DNA from: CAZTPJ01 sp964614515
GTDB taxonomy: Bacteria; Planctomycetota; Phycisphaerae; Phycisphaerales; UBA1924
Direction of reading: 5' to 3'
Length of the DNA stretch: 8,537 nucleotides
Assembly (NCBI GenBank): GCA_964614515.1
Contig: CAZTPJ010000112.1
Location: forward strand, 1-8,537
The translations under genes were made by a program, and so were the position numbers. Positions 1-5,957 of the stretch are shown piece after piece (the stretch's first letter is position 1; each line of letters opens with the position of its first letter). The notes under the pieces were generated by a model that ran no database searches, was not told where the DNA came from, and saw only the letters and a program-made list of their open reading frames with translations.

Positions 1-42
1 CCCCCCACCCCCCTTCGCGGCATTTCGCCCGCGTGAATTGAC

Positions 43-67
43 AAGCCGGGGCACTTGGCCCCGGTTT
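43..67. terminator. Strong GC-rich hairpin, likely bidirectional terminator
   Basis: A perfect 7-bp stem (CCGGGGC at 46-52 with GCCCCGG at 58-64) encloses a 5-base loop. A G-T wobble and two A-T pairs extend it to 43-67. The plus-strand side ends in TTT and the minus-strand side in TTG. It lies between whatever is left of the window and the 3' end of the minus-strand gene at 209-1051, which suits a terminator that could serve both directions. Neither side has a long U-tract, so the assignment rests on stem strength and position. Confidence 0.5.
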
Positions 68-93
68 GGGAGAGAGTCTGATGAGGACTGGAA

Positions 94-207
94 CACTGAA
101 GTCGAAGCGACTTCGGTGGCACGTCACTTCTGGGGCACTGAAGTCGAAGCGACTTCGGTGGCACGTCACTTCTTGGGCACTGAAGTCGAAACGACTTCAG
201 TGGCACG
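94..207. repeat. Three 42-bp tandem units, each with an 11-bp hairpin
   Basis: Units begin at 94, 136 and 178, an exact 42-bp period. Units 1 and 2 (94-135, 136-177) differ at one position. Unit 3 matches through about 207 and then runs into the 3' end of the neighbouring gene. Each unit opens with a palindrome CACTGAAGTCG / CGACTTCRGTG around a 3-base loop (94-118, 136-160, 178-202). The unit 3 stem is perfect. Units 1 and 2 share an A-to-G change that leaves a U-G wobble in plus-strand RNA but a C-A mismatch in minus-strand RNA. The array is 14 codons per unit and therefore stays open in some frames, but I see no start signal or gene there. Confidence 0.9.
178..202 (-). terminator. Perfect-stem hairpin just past the dockerin gene, candidate terminator
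   Basis: This is the only one of the three tandem hairpins with a fully paired 11-bp stem (178-188 with 192-202, loop AAA on the plus strand). It begins 7 bases beyond the TAA stop at 209-211 of the minus-strand gene, the usual place for a factor-independent terminator. No U-run follows it on the minus strand, so it may instead protect the mRNA 3' end. Confidence 0.45.
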
Positions 208-208
208 G

Positions 209-1051
209 TTACGGACACCCTGCGTTGAAGGCGTTGCCGAAGCAGAGGAAGTCGAAAATGTCACACACGCCCATACCGGTGCTGGTGTCGCAGTCGCAGG
301 CGTAGGGGTCGTTGCTGCTGAAGCGGTTGCCGAAGCACAGGAAGTCGAAGATGTCGAGCACGCCCACGCCCGTTGAGGTGTCACAGTCTGCGTAGCAGCC
401 GGTTGCGCTTGTCAGTGAGAGATCATCGAAGCGGATGCCGTCGATCGCATCGGAGTACAGGTCCACGGCGACGAGGGCGCGCGCGCCGCCTGGACCGACG
501 TTCGTCGTCCACGGGCGGGCAGGAGCGAAGAGCTGGCCGTTGTAATACTCCTCGAACATGTCGGTGTCGAGATCGATTTCGACGCGATACTCCACCCATT
601 GATCGGTGATGAGGGGCGCGGTGCTGGTGCTCAGCCAGGAGCGAACCTGTCCGACGGCGAGATTGAAGGATGTCGCGGTGGACCAGTGGTGCGGGGGCGT
701 GCAGTAGGTGTTCATCAGGTTGATCCAGCCCGAGCGAAGGCCCGTGCCGGGTGCGTTGGATGGAACATACACCCACGCCGTGAAGGTCCACTGTCCCGAG
801 GTGACGCCGACGAACTCCTGCACAACATCGGTACTGGTGACGGCCACGAACGCGTTGGTTCCGGAGCGAGCGGGACCGGTGTTCTCGACGCTCCCATCGC
901 TGCCCCCATCACACCAGATCGACCAGCCCGCCTGACCGGCGATGGGACCGGGAGTCCGGCTCTCGAAGTCTTCGGACCAGTTCTGGGCCACTGCTGCTGG
1001 CACGGCCGTCAGGCCGGCCGCCATCGCCACACACACGATTCGCCTTGTCAT
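209..1051 (-). CDS. Secreted lectin-like protein with C-terminal GC-type dockerin module
   Basis: This encodes 280 aa. Residues 1-22 form a signal peptide (MTRR, a hydrophobic core, then AVA before Q23), so the product is exported. Residues 24-218 are rich in predicted beta strands, with a start near WSEDFE and an end near IRFDDLSL. This resembles concanavalin A/LamG-like jelly-roll domains of planctomycete surface proteins; the fold is inferred by resemblance. Residues 219-280 form a GC-type dockerin. Two tandem EF-hand-like loops (DCDTSTG...LD and DCDTSTG...CD) are each followed by IFDFLCFGN, and the protein ends AGCP with regularly spaced cysteines. In the family this tail is thought to anchor or sort exported proteins; no cohesin partner is visible here. 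The ATG at 1051 is chosen because GGAGG lies 8 bases upstream and the signal peptide starts there. The frame is open for 32 more codons but without such a signal. The gene diverges from the second dockerin gene at 1326. Confidence 0.9.
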   Translation of the reverse strand: MTRRIVCVAMAAGLTAVPAAVAQNWSEDFESRTPGPIAGQAGWSIWCDGGSDGSVENTGPARSGTNAFVAVTSTDVVQEFVGVTSGQWTFTAWVYVPSNAPGTGLRSGWINLMNTYCTPPHHWSTATSFNLAVGQVRSWLSTSTAPLITDQWVEYRVEIDLDTDMFEEYYNGQLFAPARPWTTNVGPGGARALVAVDLYSDAIDGIRFDDLSLTSATGCYADCDTSTGVGVLDIFDFLCFGNRFSSNDPYACDCDTSTGMGVCDIFDFLCFGNAFNAGCP

Positions 1052-1059
1052 GATGCAAT

Positions 1060-1064
1060 CCTCC
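1060..1064 (-). promoter_or_regulatory. Shine-Dalgarno fixing the start at 1051
   Basis: GGAGG on the minus strand lies 8 bases upstream of the ATG at 1051. The in-frame ATGs at 1072 and 1147 lack both this signal and a clean signal peptide, so this site decides the start. Confidence 0.85.
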
Positions 1065-1102
1065 AGTTTCATGCGACGCCACATGCGCCACGAGATAGGG
1101 AC

Positions 1103-1132
1103 AGCATACCAGAAACTCGGGGCCAATGGCAA
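1103..1132 (-). promoter_or_regulatory. Sigma70-like promoter of the lectin-dockerin gene
   Basis: On the minus strand, TTGCCA (1132-1127) is followed after 18 bases by TATGCT (1108-1103). The -35 box matches consensus at five of six positions and the -10 box at four of six. Transcription would start near 1096 and give a leader of about 45 nt before the ATG at 1051. No start-site data support it beyond the match and the position. Confidence 0.55.
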
Positions 1133-1246
1133 TTGCGGCGGCCACATGGACGGTGTTTTCGCCTCTCCGGGGCGGCTTTCCCGGGGTGGGCGGGCTGGCT
1201 GGGGCGTCTGGCGCGGTGAAAATCCGCTCTGTCAGGAGAAACCCGG

Positions 1247-1274
1247 TTGACACGCTGCGGACTTGCATTAGGAT
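1247..1274 (+). promoter_or_regulatory. Sigma70-like promoter of the small dockerin gene
   Basis: A perfect TTGACA (1247-1252) is followed after 16 bases by TAGGAT (1269-1274). A start near 1281 would give a leader of about 45 nt, similar in length to that of the divergent partner. The -35 boxes of the two promoters are about 115 bp apart, back to back. I see no clear operator between them. Confidence 0.65.
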
Positions 1275-1315
1275 GGATTCCGACCCACCCCGCCGCCGCG
1301 CGGGCGTGGCCCCAT

Positions 1316-1320
1316 GGAGA
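1316..1320 (+). promoter_or_regulatory. Shine-Dalgarno fixing the start at 1326
   Basis: GGAGA lies 5 bases before the ATG at 1326. The in-frame ATG at 1314 overlaps this site and has no purine-rich signal of its own upstream, so 1326 is preferred. Confidence 0.7.
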
Positions 1321-1325
1321 CACCC

Positions 1326-1769
1326 ATGCACACGAACCCGAAGGACGGATCCACTCGATGTCTGATGGCCGTCATCACGACCGCCCTGGTCGCGGCCGGC
1401 GCGACGTCGGCCCAGCCATTCGAGATTTCGTGGTGGTCGATTGATGGCGGGGGCGGTGTGTCAAGCGGGGCAACTTTCGAGGTTCGCGGTGTCATCGGCC
1501 AACCGGATGCCGGCGTGATGACGGGCGGGACGTTCACGCTGCACGGCGGATTCCTCGCGGGCGCGGGCGTCGTTCAGGAGTGCTATGCCGACTGCGATCA
1601 GAGCACGGGCCCGGGCGTGCTTGATATCTTCGACTTCTTATGTTTTGGCAACGAGTTCGCCTCCGGGACGCCGTATGCCTGCGATTGTGACGTGAGCACC
1701 GGGCCTGGCGTATGCGATATCTTCGACTTTCTGTGTTTCGGCAACGCCTTCAGCGCCGGCTGCCCGTAG
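1326..1769 (+). CDS. Small secreted protein with C-terminal GC-type dockerin module
   Basis: This encodes 147 aa. Residues 1-29 form a signal peptide (charged N-terminus, hydrophobic MAVITTALVAAG core, TSA before Q30). Residues 31-80 contain the pattern ISWWSIDGGGG...SGATF...GVIGQPDAG...GGTFTLHGGF. This is a short beta-rich module that I recognise from many exported planctomycete proteins of unknown role. Residues 86-147 are a GC-type dockerin almost the same as the one in the divergent neighbour: 53 of 62 residues are identical by direct comparison, with the same EF-hand-like Dx[D]x[S]xG loops and AGCP end. At the DNA level many shared residues use different synonymous codons, so the duplication is not recent. 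Its role may be as a small surface component or adaptor; that is inference. No strong terminator is visible after the stop. Confidence 0.88.
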   Translation: MHTNPKDGSTRCLMAVITTALVAAGATSAQPFEISWWSIDGGGGVSSGATFEVRGVIGQPDAGVMTGGTFTLHGGFLAGAGVVQECYADCDQSTGPGVLDIFDFLCFGNEFASGTPYACDCDVSTGPGVCDIFDFLCFGNAFSAGCP

Positions 1770-1831
1770 GCAAGGCCCGAGAATCAAGGTATCGCCGCGC
1801 GTATGACGCCAACAAAGTTCGCTCACGGGTG

Positions 1832-1860
1832 TTGACCAGGCGGCGTTGTTCTGGTATTTT
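1832..1860 (+). promoter_or_regulatory. Sigma70-like promoter of the fibre-like gene
   Basis: TTGACC (1832-1837), a 17-base spacer and TATTTT (1855-1860) match five of six and four of six consensus positions with optimal spacing. Transcription would start near 1867 and leave an 84-nt leader before the ATG at 1951. The promoter indicates that the gene is transcribed independently of the dockerin gene upstream. Confidence 0.65.
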
Positions 1861-1935
1861 GGCCATGAACCCGAGCCGTCGCCGGCGTCGCCGCGGGTGT
1901 GTCTCTGTGGCGGGTGATCGACGTCGCACAATGTG

Positions 1936-1942
1936 AAAGGAG
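1936..1942 (+). promoter_or_regulatory. Shine-Dalgarno fixing the start at 1951
   Basis: AAAGGAG lies 8 bases before the ATG at 1951. The earlier in-frame GTG at 1933 would place the ribosome site inside the coding region and lengthen the signal peptide by six residues, so 1951 is preferred. Confidence 0.8.
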
Positions 1943-1950
1943 CGCGTGTG

Positions 1951-4560
1951 ATGCAACTTCGCGCAGGTGGATATCCATTGGTCCTCGCGTTTGTGGTTTC
2001 GATGATCTGTGCTGCGGCCGTGGCGCAGCCGCTTGGCGACGCCGTAACGTACCAGGGCGAGTTGCGTCAGGGCGGGGCGGTCGTCACGGAGCCTGCGGAC
2101 TTTCGCTTCACGATCTTCAGCGCGGAAGTCGGCGGTTCGCAGATCGGGCCGATGCTGTCGCTGAACAACGCGGCGTTGTCGGAAGGTCGATTCACGGTGG
2201 AACTGGACTTCGGGCCGGGCGTCTTCGGCGGCGAGACGCGATGGCTTGAGATTCAGGCGCGAAGCCCGGCCGGGTCGGGCACGTTCGAAACGCTCGCGCC
2301 AAGGCAGCGCATCACGCCTGCGCCGGCATCGCTGTTCGCGGTCAACGCGGCCATGGCCGATGTCGCCGCCACCGCGACCAACGCGACGAATGCGACCAAC
2401 GCCACCAACGCCACCAACGCGACGAATTCTTCACAACTCAACGGGCAACCGGCGTCGTTCTATCAGAGTGCATCCAACCTCACCGCCGGGGTCGTACCCA
2501 ACGCGCGTTTGGCCGGAACGTATTCCAGTCGCCTGACGTTCAGCGATGCGGGCAACTCGTTCACCGGTTCGGGCGCGGGATTGACGGGGCTCAATGCCGC
2601 GAACATCTCATCAGGCATTCTCAGCGCCGTGCGCGGCGGGACGGGACGCGGCACATACGCCGCCGGCGACATGCTGTATGCCAATGCACCATCGTCGCTC
2701 GCGTCGCTCTCGATTGGCTCCGCCGGCAACCTGCTCATCAGCAACGGCCTGACGCCCGAGTGGGGACCACTCGACAACTCGCTGCTGCCAAACCCGATTC
2801 AGTTGTCCAGCGGCACGGCCGCGGCGCTGCAATCCACGTTCACTGGCACAAGCGGTGCGAGTATCACGGGTACCGCGACCTCAACGACCGGCGCGGCCAT
2901 CGGTGGTTCATTTGCAACCGCCAGTTCAACCGGAGTCGGCGTGCGCGGCGCCGCGACCGCGCTCTCTGGAAGTCCGATGGGCGGACACTTCACCAACGCC
3001 GCCAGCACCGGAACCGCCCTCCTCGCCGACGACACCAGCACCAGCGGGATTTCGTTCGCCGGCAGGTTCGTGACTTCCAGCAATCAAGGCACGGCCGTGC
3101 ATGCGGAAGCGACATCGCCAAGTGGCGTGACCTACGCCGGGCGATTCATTAGCCACCATCCATCGGGTCGAGCGATTCGCGCCGAATCAACTTCAACGAC
3201 GGGAAGCGGCACCGGGGGACTGTTCACCACTGCTGGACCGTTTGGCGCCGGCATTCAAGGCACCGCTACGGCGATCACAGGCAATGCCGATGGCGGGCAG
3301 TTCACATCGGCCAGCCCCGATGGTTCCGGCGTGGTCGGGCGCGCGAGCGCGACAACCGGATTCGCCTATGGCGGCGAGTTTGTAACCGAGTCTGCGAGCG
3401 GCCACGGAGTCGATGGTCGGGCAACATCCCCAACGGGCAATACCTACGGCGGATTCTTCATCTCCTCCAGTGCCACAGGCACCGGCGTCGTTGGGAGCGT
3501 TCCTTCCTCGGTGGGAACAACCATCGGCGGATCATTCCTCACCTTCAGCACGTCTGGTCGAGGCGTGTACGGCAAGGCCGACGCGGAAACCGGCACGACC
3601 TATGCAGGGTACTTCGAAAACGAGAGTTCCAGTGGCGTCGCTGTCTACGGCACCGCCGACGCGCTCTCGGGCACCACGTATGGCGGGCGGTTCCAATCGT
3701 TCAGCACGTCCGGCGTGGCCGTGCTCGGGGAAGCGACGCGAACCACGGGCACGACCTATGCGGGCCGTTTCGTTGGCAGCAGCCCATCGGGATACGCGGG
3801 GTGGTTTGAAGGGCCGGGGCCGGACACCGTGCGCATCCTCAACAGCGGCTCGGGGCGGGGCCTGCTCATCGATGCGCCGCAGGACACGGCCGCGTGGATC
3901 AGAACGACGTCGGGCTTCGCGGGCGTCCATGCGGAGAACGGTGCCACATCCGGTCGCGCCGCCTATGGATTCGCCACCGCTTCAACGGGCACGAACTACG
4001 GCGTCTATGGCCGCACCGCAAGCGGCACCGGCTTTGGCGTTTATTCTCTGGGCAACACGGGCGCGAGCGGAACCAAGTCCTTCCGCATCGATCATCCTGA
4101 AGACCCCGAGAACAAGTACCTGCTCCATTACGCGACCGAGGCACCCGAGCCACTCAATGCATACTCGGGAACGGCGCAACTCGATGGCATGGGCGAGGCG
4201 ATCATCACACTGCCGCCGTACTTCGCGCGGATCAACAAGGATCCACGCTATACGCTCACGGCCATCGGCGCACCGATGCCCCTGCTGCACATCGCCACCG
4301 AAATCAACCCCGCCGACCTTGAGTTCGCCGCGCAGGCGGCGCCGAACGAACCCGTGCCGGAAGTCACGTTCCGCATCGCCGGCGGCGTGCCGGGCGGGCG
4401 CGTGTCGTGGCGAGTGGAAGCCGTGCGAAACGATGCGTGGGTGCGCACGCACGGCGCGCCGGTCGAGGCGGACAAGCCGGATGGCGAGCGCGGGATGTAT
4501 CAGCATCCTGAACTGCACGGCGCATCAGTGGAACAGGGCGTCGATCACGCGAATCCTTGA
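1951..4560 (+). CDS. Large secreted fibre-like repeat protein
   Basis: This encodes 869 aa. Residues 1-25 form a signal peptide (AAAVA before Q26). Residues 30-135 (from VTYQGEL) resemble the beta-sandwich at the N-terminus of many exported planctomycete proteins. Residues 142-159 are six A-T-N triplets. Residues 160-290 look like phage tail-fibre or trimeric-adhesin shaft (SQLNGQPASFY, NLTAGVVPNARLAG, RGGTGRGTYAAGDMLYA). Residues 300-611 are twelve 26-residue repeats with approximate consensus sSGxgVxGxAtxttGtxyGGxFxsxS. Residues 707-869 are a conserved C-terminal domain (FRIDHPEDPENKYLLHY, YTLTAIGAPMP, VSWRVEAVRND, ERGMYQHPELHG). I know this domain from other bacterial secreted proteins, without a known function. 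It has no GC-type dockerin tail and no recognisable S74 chaperone peptidase. It is probably a stalk-like, possibly trimeric, cell-surface or extracellular fibre; that is inference. The gene converges on the minus-strand gene ending at 4604. Confidence 0.88.
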   Translation: MQLRAGGYPLVLAFVVSMICAAAVAQPLGDAVTYQGELRQGGAVVTEPADFRFTIFSAEVGGSQIGPMLSLNNAALSEGRFTVELDFGPGVFGGETRWLEIQARSPAGSGTFETLAPRQRITPAPASLFAVNAAMADVAATATNATNATNATNATNATNSSQLNGQPASFYQSASNLTAGVVPNARLAGTYSSRLTFSDAGNSFTGSGAGLTGLNAANISSGILSAVRGGTGRGTYAAGDMLYANAPSSLASLSIGSAGNLLISNGLTPEWGPLDNSLLPNPIQLSSGTAAALQSTFTGTSGASITGTATSTTGAAIGGSFATASSTGVGVRGAATALSGSPMGGHFTNAASTGTALLADDTSTSGISFAGRFVTSSNQGTAVHAEATSPSGVTYAGRFISHHPSGRAIRAESTSTTGSGTGGLFTTAGPFGAGIQGTATAITGNADGGQFTSASPDGSGVVGRASATTGFAYGGEFVTESASGHGVDGRATSPTGNTYGGFFISSSATGTGVVGSVPSSVGTTIGGSFLTFSTSGRGVYGKADAETGTTYAGYFENESSSGVAVYGTADALSGTTYGGRFQSFSTSGVAVLGEATRTTGTTYAGRFVGSSPSGYAGWFEGPGPDTVRILNSGSGRGLLIDAPQDTAAWIRTTSGFAGVHAENGATSGRAAYGFATASTGTNYGVYGRTASGTGFGVYSLGNTGASGTKSFRIDHPEDPENKYLLHYATEAPEPLNAYSGTAQLDGMGEAIITLPPYFARINKDPRYTLTAIGAPMPLLHIATEINPADLEFAAQAAPNEPVPEVTFRIAGGVPGGRVSWRVEAVRNDAWVRTHGAPVEADKPDGERGMYQHPELHGASVEQGVDHANP
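2374..2427 (+). repeat. Six 9-bp units encoding Ala-Thr-Asn
   Basis: Six consecutive in-frame GCS-ACS-AAY codon triplets encode residues 142-159 of the fibre-like protein. The third-base variation among units shows the array is not freshly expanded. A change in unit number would keep the frame and only lengthen or shorten the linker between the N-terminal sandwich and the shaft. Confidence 0.85.
2848..3783 (+). repeat. Twelve 78-bp coding repeats (26 aa each)
   Basis: Twelve back-to-back units with no indels encode residues 300-611 of the fibre-like protein. Each has a small residue plus G near the start, a V/I-x-G or A turn, a T/S-rich stretch, then G-G or A-G-x-F and a serine-rich end. Typical units contain GVYGKADAETGTTYAGYF and GVAVYGTADALSGTTYGGRF. 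DNA identity between units is low, so they are old and maintained by protein structure. The rhythm suggests beta-helix or beta-prism rungs. Confidence 0.85.
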
Positions 4561-4564
4561 TCGC

Positions 4565-4581
4565 ACGCGACAATCGCGTTT
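4565..4581 (+). terminator. Short hairpin with T-run after the fibre-like gene
   Basis: ACGCGA (4565-4570) and TCGCGT (4574-4579) pair around a CAA loop and run into TTT (4579-4581). This is four bases beyond the TGA of the fibre-like gene, in the 43-bp gap between convergent genes. It is a weak but correctly placed intrinsic terminator. A self-complementary CGGCCGGCCG follows at 4585-4594 and could help in the opposite direction. Confidence 0.4.
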
Positions 4582-4603
4582 CGGCGGCCGGCCGTGGCGG
4601 GTT

Positions 4604-5842
4604 TCACTTCGTCGCGTGGCCCAGCGCGATCAGCGCGTAGGACGTGATGAGTACGGGATCGTTCTCCATCCAGCGGTCATGCACGGACTTGAAGGAGCCG
4701 TCATCGTTTTGAAGTTCCGCCAGGCGGTCGATGAGGTCGTTGGCCCAGTCGCGGGTTTCGTGCGTGCCGTCGGGAAGCGTGATGACGATTTCATCGACAT
4801 CGCCCGGGCCGTGATAGGAATGAAGCGCGCGGGCGAAGGTGGAAAGGTAGTAGTACAGGCCCTCGGCCCCGAGGCCGGGATTCTCGTCAAGCGTGTAGTT
4901 TCGCGTGATCCAGTCATACGCGGCCGTGATTCGCGGATCATCGCGCGGCAGGTCGGCGTAGATCAGGCTCTTGAACCCGGCGTAGGTCATTGAGCCATAC
5001 GCGCGGAGGCGCGAGACCTGCTCGCCCGCGTCCGGCCCGACATCAATGGTCTCTTCAATCGTGCCGGCGAAACTCTGCCCGACGCCGGGATTGGTGGAGT
5101 TCTGCGCGGTGGCGTAGATGAACCCGCCCTGCTGTGAGCCTTTGGCATAGTCCATGTCGTTGATCGAATCGAGCATCTGCGTGCGCGACAGGAAGACCAG
5201 CGCGCGCTGGAACGCCGCATCAGAACCCGGAACGCCCGCATCATGCAGCGCCTGGAGCGCGATGGAGAGGTTTGACAGGTCAGGACGGCCATGACGGCCA
5301 TAACCGATGCCGCCATAAAACGGGTGCGTGGGTCCGATGCGCAGGGCTTCGACGACAGCGCCTTCGGTGAACGCATCTTCGCCGTATTGCAGGCCGCGAA
5401 TGAAGACGACAGCGCGCTTGATCGCGTCTTCGGTCTCAGGCCCGCGCAGCATCGCCAGCGCGGACAGGCAGATCGACGTGTTGTAACTCGGCAGCAGGCC
5501 GTCGTGAATGCTGCCATCGGGCTTCTGAAACGAGAGGATGTATCGCACGGCCGCGTTGACCGTCGCGTCGTCAGGCTTGATCTCTTCATTGAGGAGGATG
5601 GCCGTGAGAGCCAGACCGGTGATCGCGGGGAGTTTGGGGCCGTCACCCGCGGTGTTCCATCCGCCGAGTTCGATGTTCTGCTGCGTGCGCAGCCATGCGA
5701 GGGCTTTGGTGGAAATCTCGTTGGCTTTCTGGCGGTGGGGTTCGTCGATGGCGGAGTCGAATGCTACAGCGCGAGCGGGCGCAATCAGAGCCACGAACAA
5801 CATCGCACAAGCAAGCAACGTGGTAAATGTGCCTCGAGTCAT
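4604..5842 (-). CDS. Secreted prenyltransferase/squalene-oxidase-repeat protein
   Basis: This encodes 412 aa. A signal peptide spans residues 1-25 or 1-27 (hydrophobic core, then ARAVA). The mature part has alpha/alpha-barrel repeats of the prenyltransferase/squalene-oxidase type: QNIELGGWN (55-63) and QKPDGS (106-111), each followed by a helix rich in Leu and Ala; PDLSNLSIALQAL (187-199); and LQNDDGSF (377-384) followed by SYALIALGH. A conserved block, GSMTYAG (283-289) then NYTLDENPGLGAEGLYYY (315-332) and RWMENDP (390-396), is one I recognise from exported planctomycete homologues. The DxDD motif of squalene-hopene cyclases is absent and the protein is shorter than true cyclases (over 600 aa). 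Terpene cyclisation is therefore unlikely, and the role is unknown. The ATG at 5842 is chosen for the signal peptide and a GGAG 10 bases upstream, although the frame is open to 5992. I found no confident promoter in the 115-bp gap upstream. Confidence 0.88.
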   Translation of the reverse strand: MTRGTFTTLLACAMLFVALIAPARAVAFDSAIDEPHRQKANEISTKALAWLRTQQNIELGGWNTAGDGPKLPAITGLALTAILLNEEIKPDDATVNAAVRYILSFQKPDGSIHDGLLPSYNTSICLSALAMLRGPETEDAIKRAVVFIRGLQYGEDAFTEGAVVEALRIGPTHPFYGGIGYGRHGRPDLSNLSIALQALHDAGVPGSDAAFQRALVFLSRTQMLDSINDMDYAKGSQQGGFIYATAQNSTNPGVGQSFAGTIEETIDVGPDAGEQVSRLRAYGSMTYAGFKSLIYADLPRDDPRITAAYDWITRNYTLDENPGLGAEGLYYYLSTFARALHSYHGPGDVDEIVITLPDGTHETRDWANDLIDRLAELQNDDGSFKSVHDRWMENDPVLITSYALIALGHATK

Positions 5843-5852
5843 GACGGGTATT

Positions 5853-5856
5853 CTCC
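5853..5856 (-). promoter_or_regulatory. Shine-Dalgarno of the prenyltransferase-repeat gene
   Basis: GGAG on the minus strand lies 10 bases upstream of the ATG at 5842. The spacing is a little long, but this is the only purine-rich signal near the signal-peptide start. Confidence 0.55.
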
Positions 5857-5957
5857 GCGAAGTGATGGTCACGGCCGCGATGTCGCGACTGCTTGTGATA
5901 CCAGTGTAGCGGACGTTGGTTGAAAGAGTCCGAAAGGGCGCGATGGACCGCGGCGCA

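Noticed and set aside
1..36. Possible 3' end of a plus-strand gene (open to the TGA at 34-36) and a G-rich strand opposite C6-A-C6
   Set aside because: Twelve codons at the window edge, starting with a run of C, cannot be told from intergenic DNA, and the G-runs are cut by the edge so a quadruplex cannot be judged.
79..115. Hammerhead-ribozyme-like core (CTGATGAG ... GAA) before the repeats
   Set aside because: The putative stem II is out of register by one base, the second core reads GAAG instead of GAAA, and no proper stem III and cleavage site follow. Chance resemblance.
38..376. Plus-strand open frame through the 42-bp repeats with a repeated TEVEATSVARHF peptide
   Set aside because: The 42-bp period keeps the frame open by chance. 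It has no ribosome site, starts at a weak TTG and continues antisense into the well-supported dockerin coding region.
2520..4100. Prophage tail-fibre locus
   Set aside because: The fibre-like phrases are real, but the protein has a signal peptide and no phage structural, lysis or integration genes are nearby.
3413..4993. A 526-codon plus-strand open frame covering the end of the fibre-like gene and the antisense of the next gene
   Set aside because: It is Arg/Ser/Pro-rich, typical of a shifted frame in GC-rich DNA. It crosses two well-supported genes and has no signal for translation.
5873..5890. CGCGATGTCGCG palindrome as operator or terminator of the membrane operon
   Set aside because: Only five base pairs with a two-base loop in GC-rich DNA, with no T-run; not distinguishable from chance.
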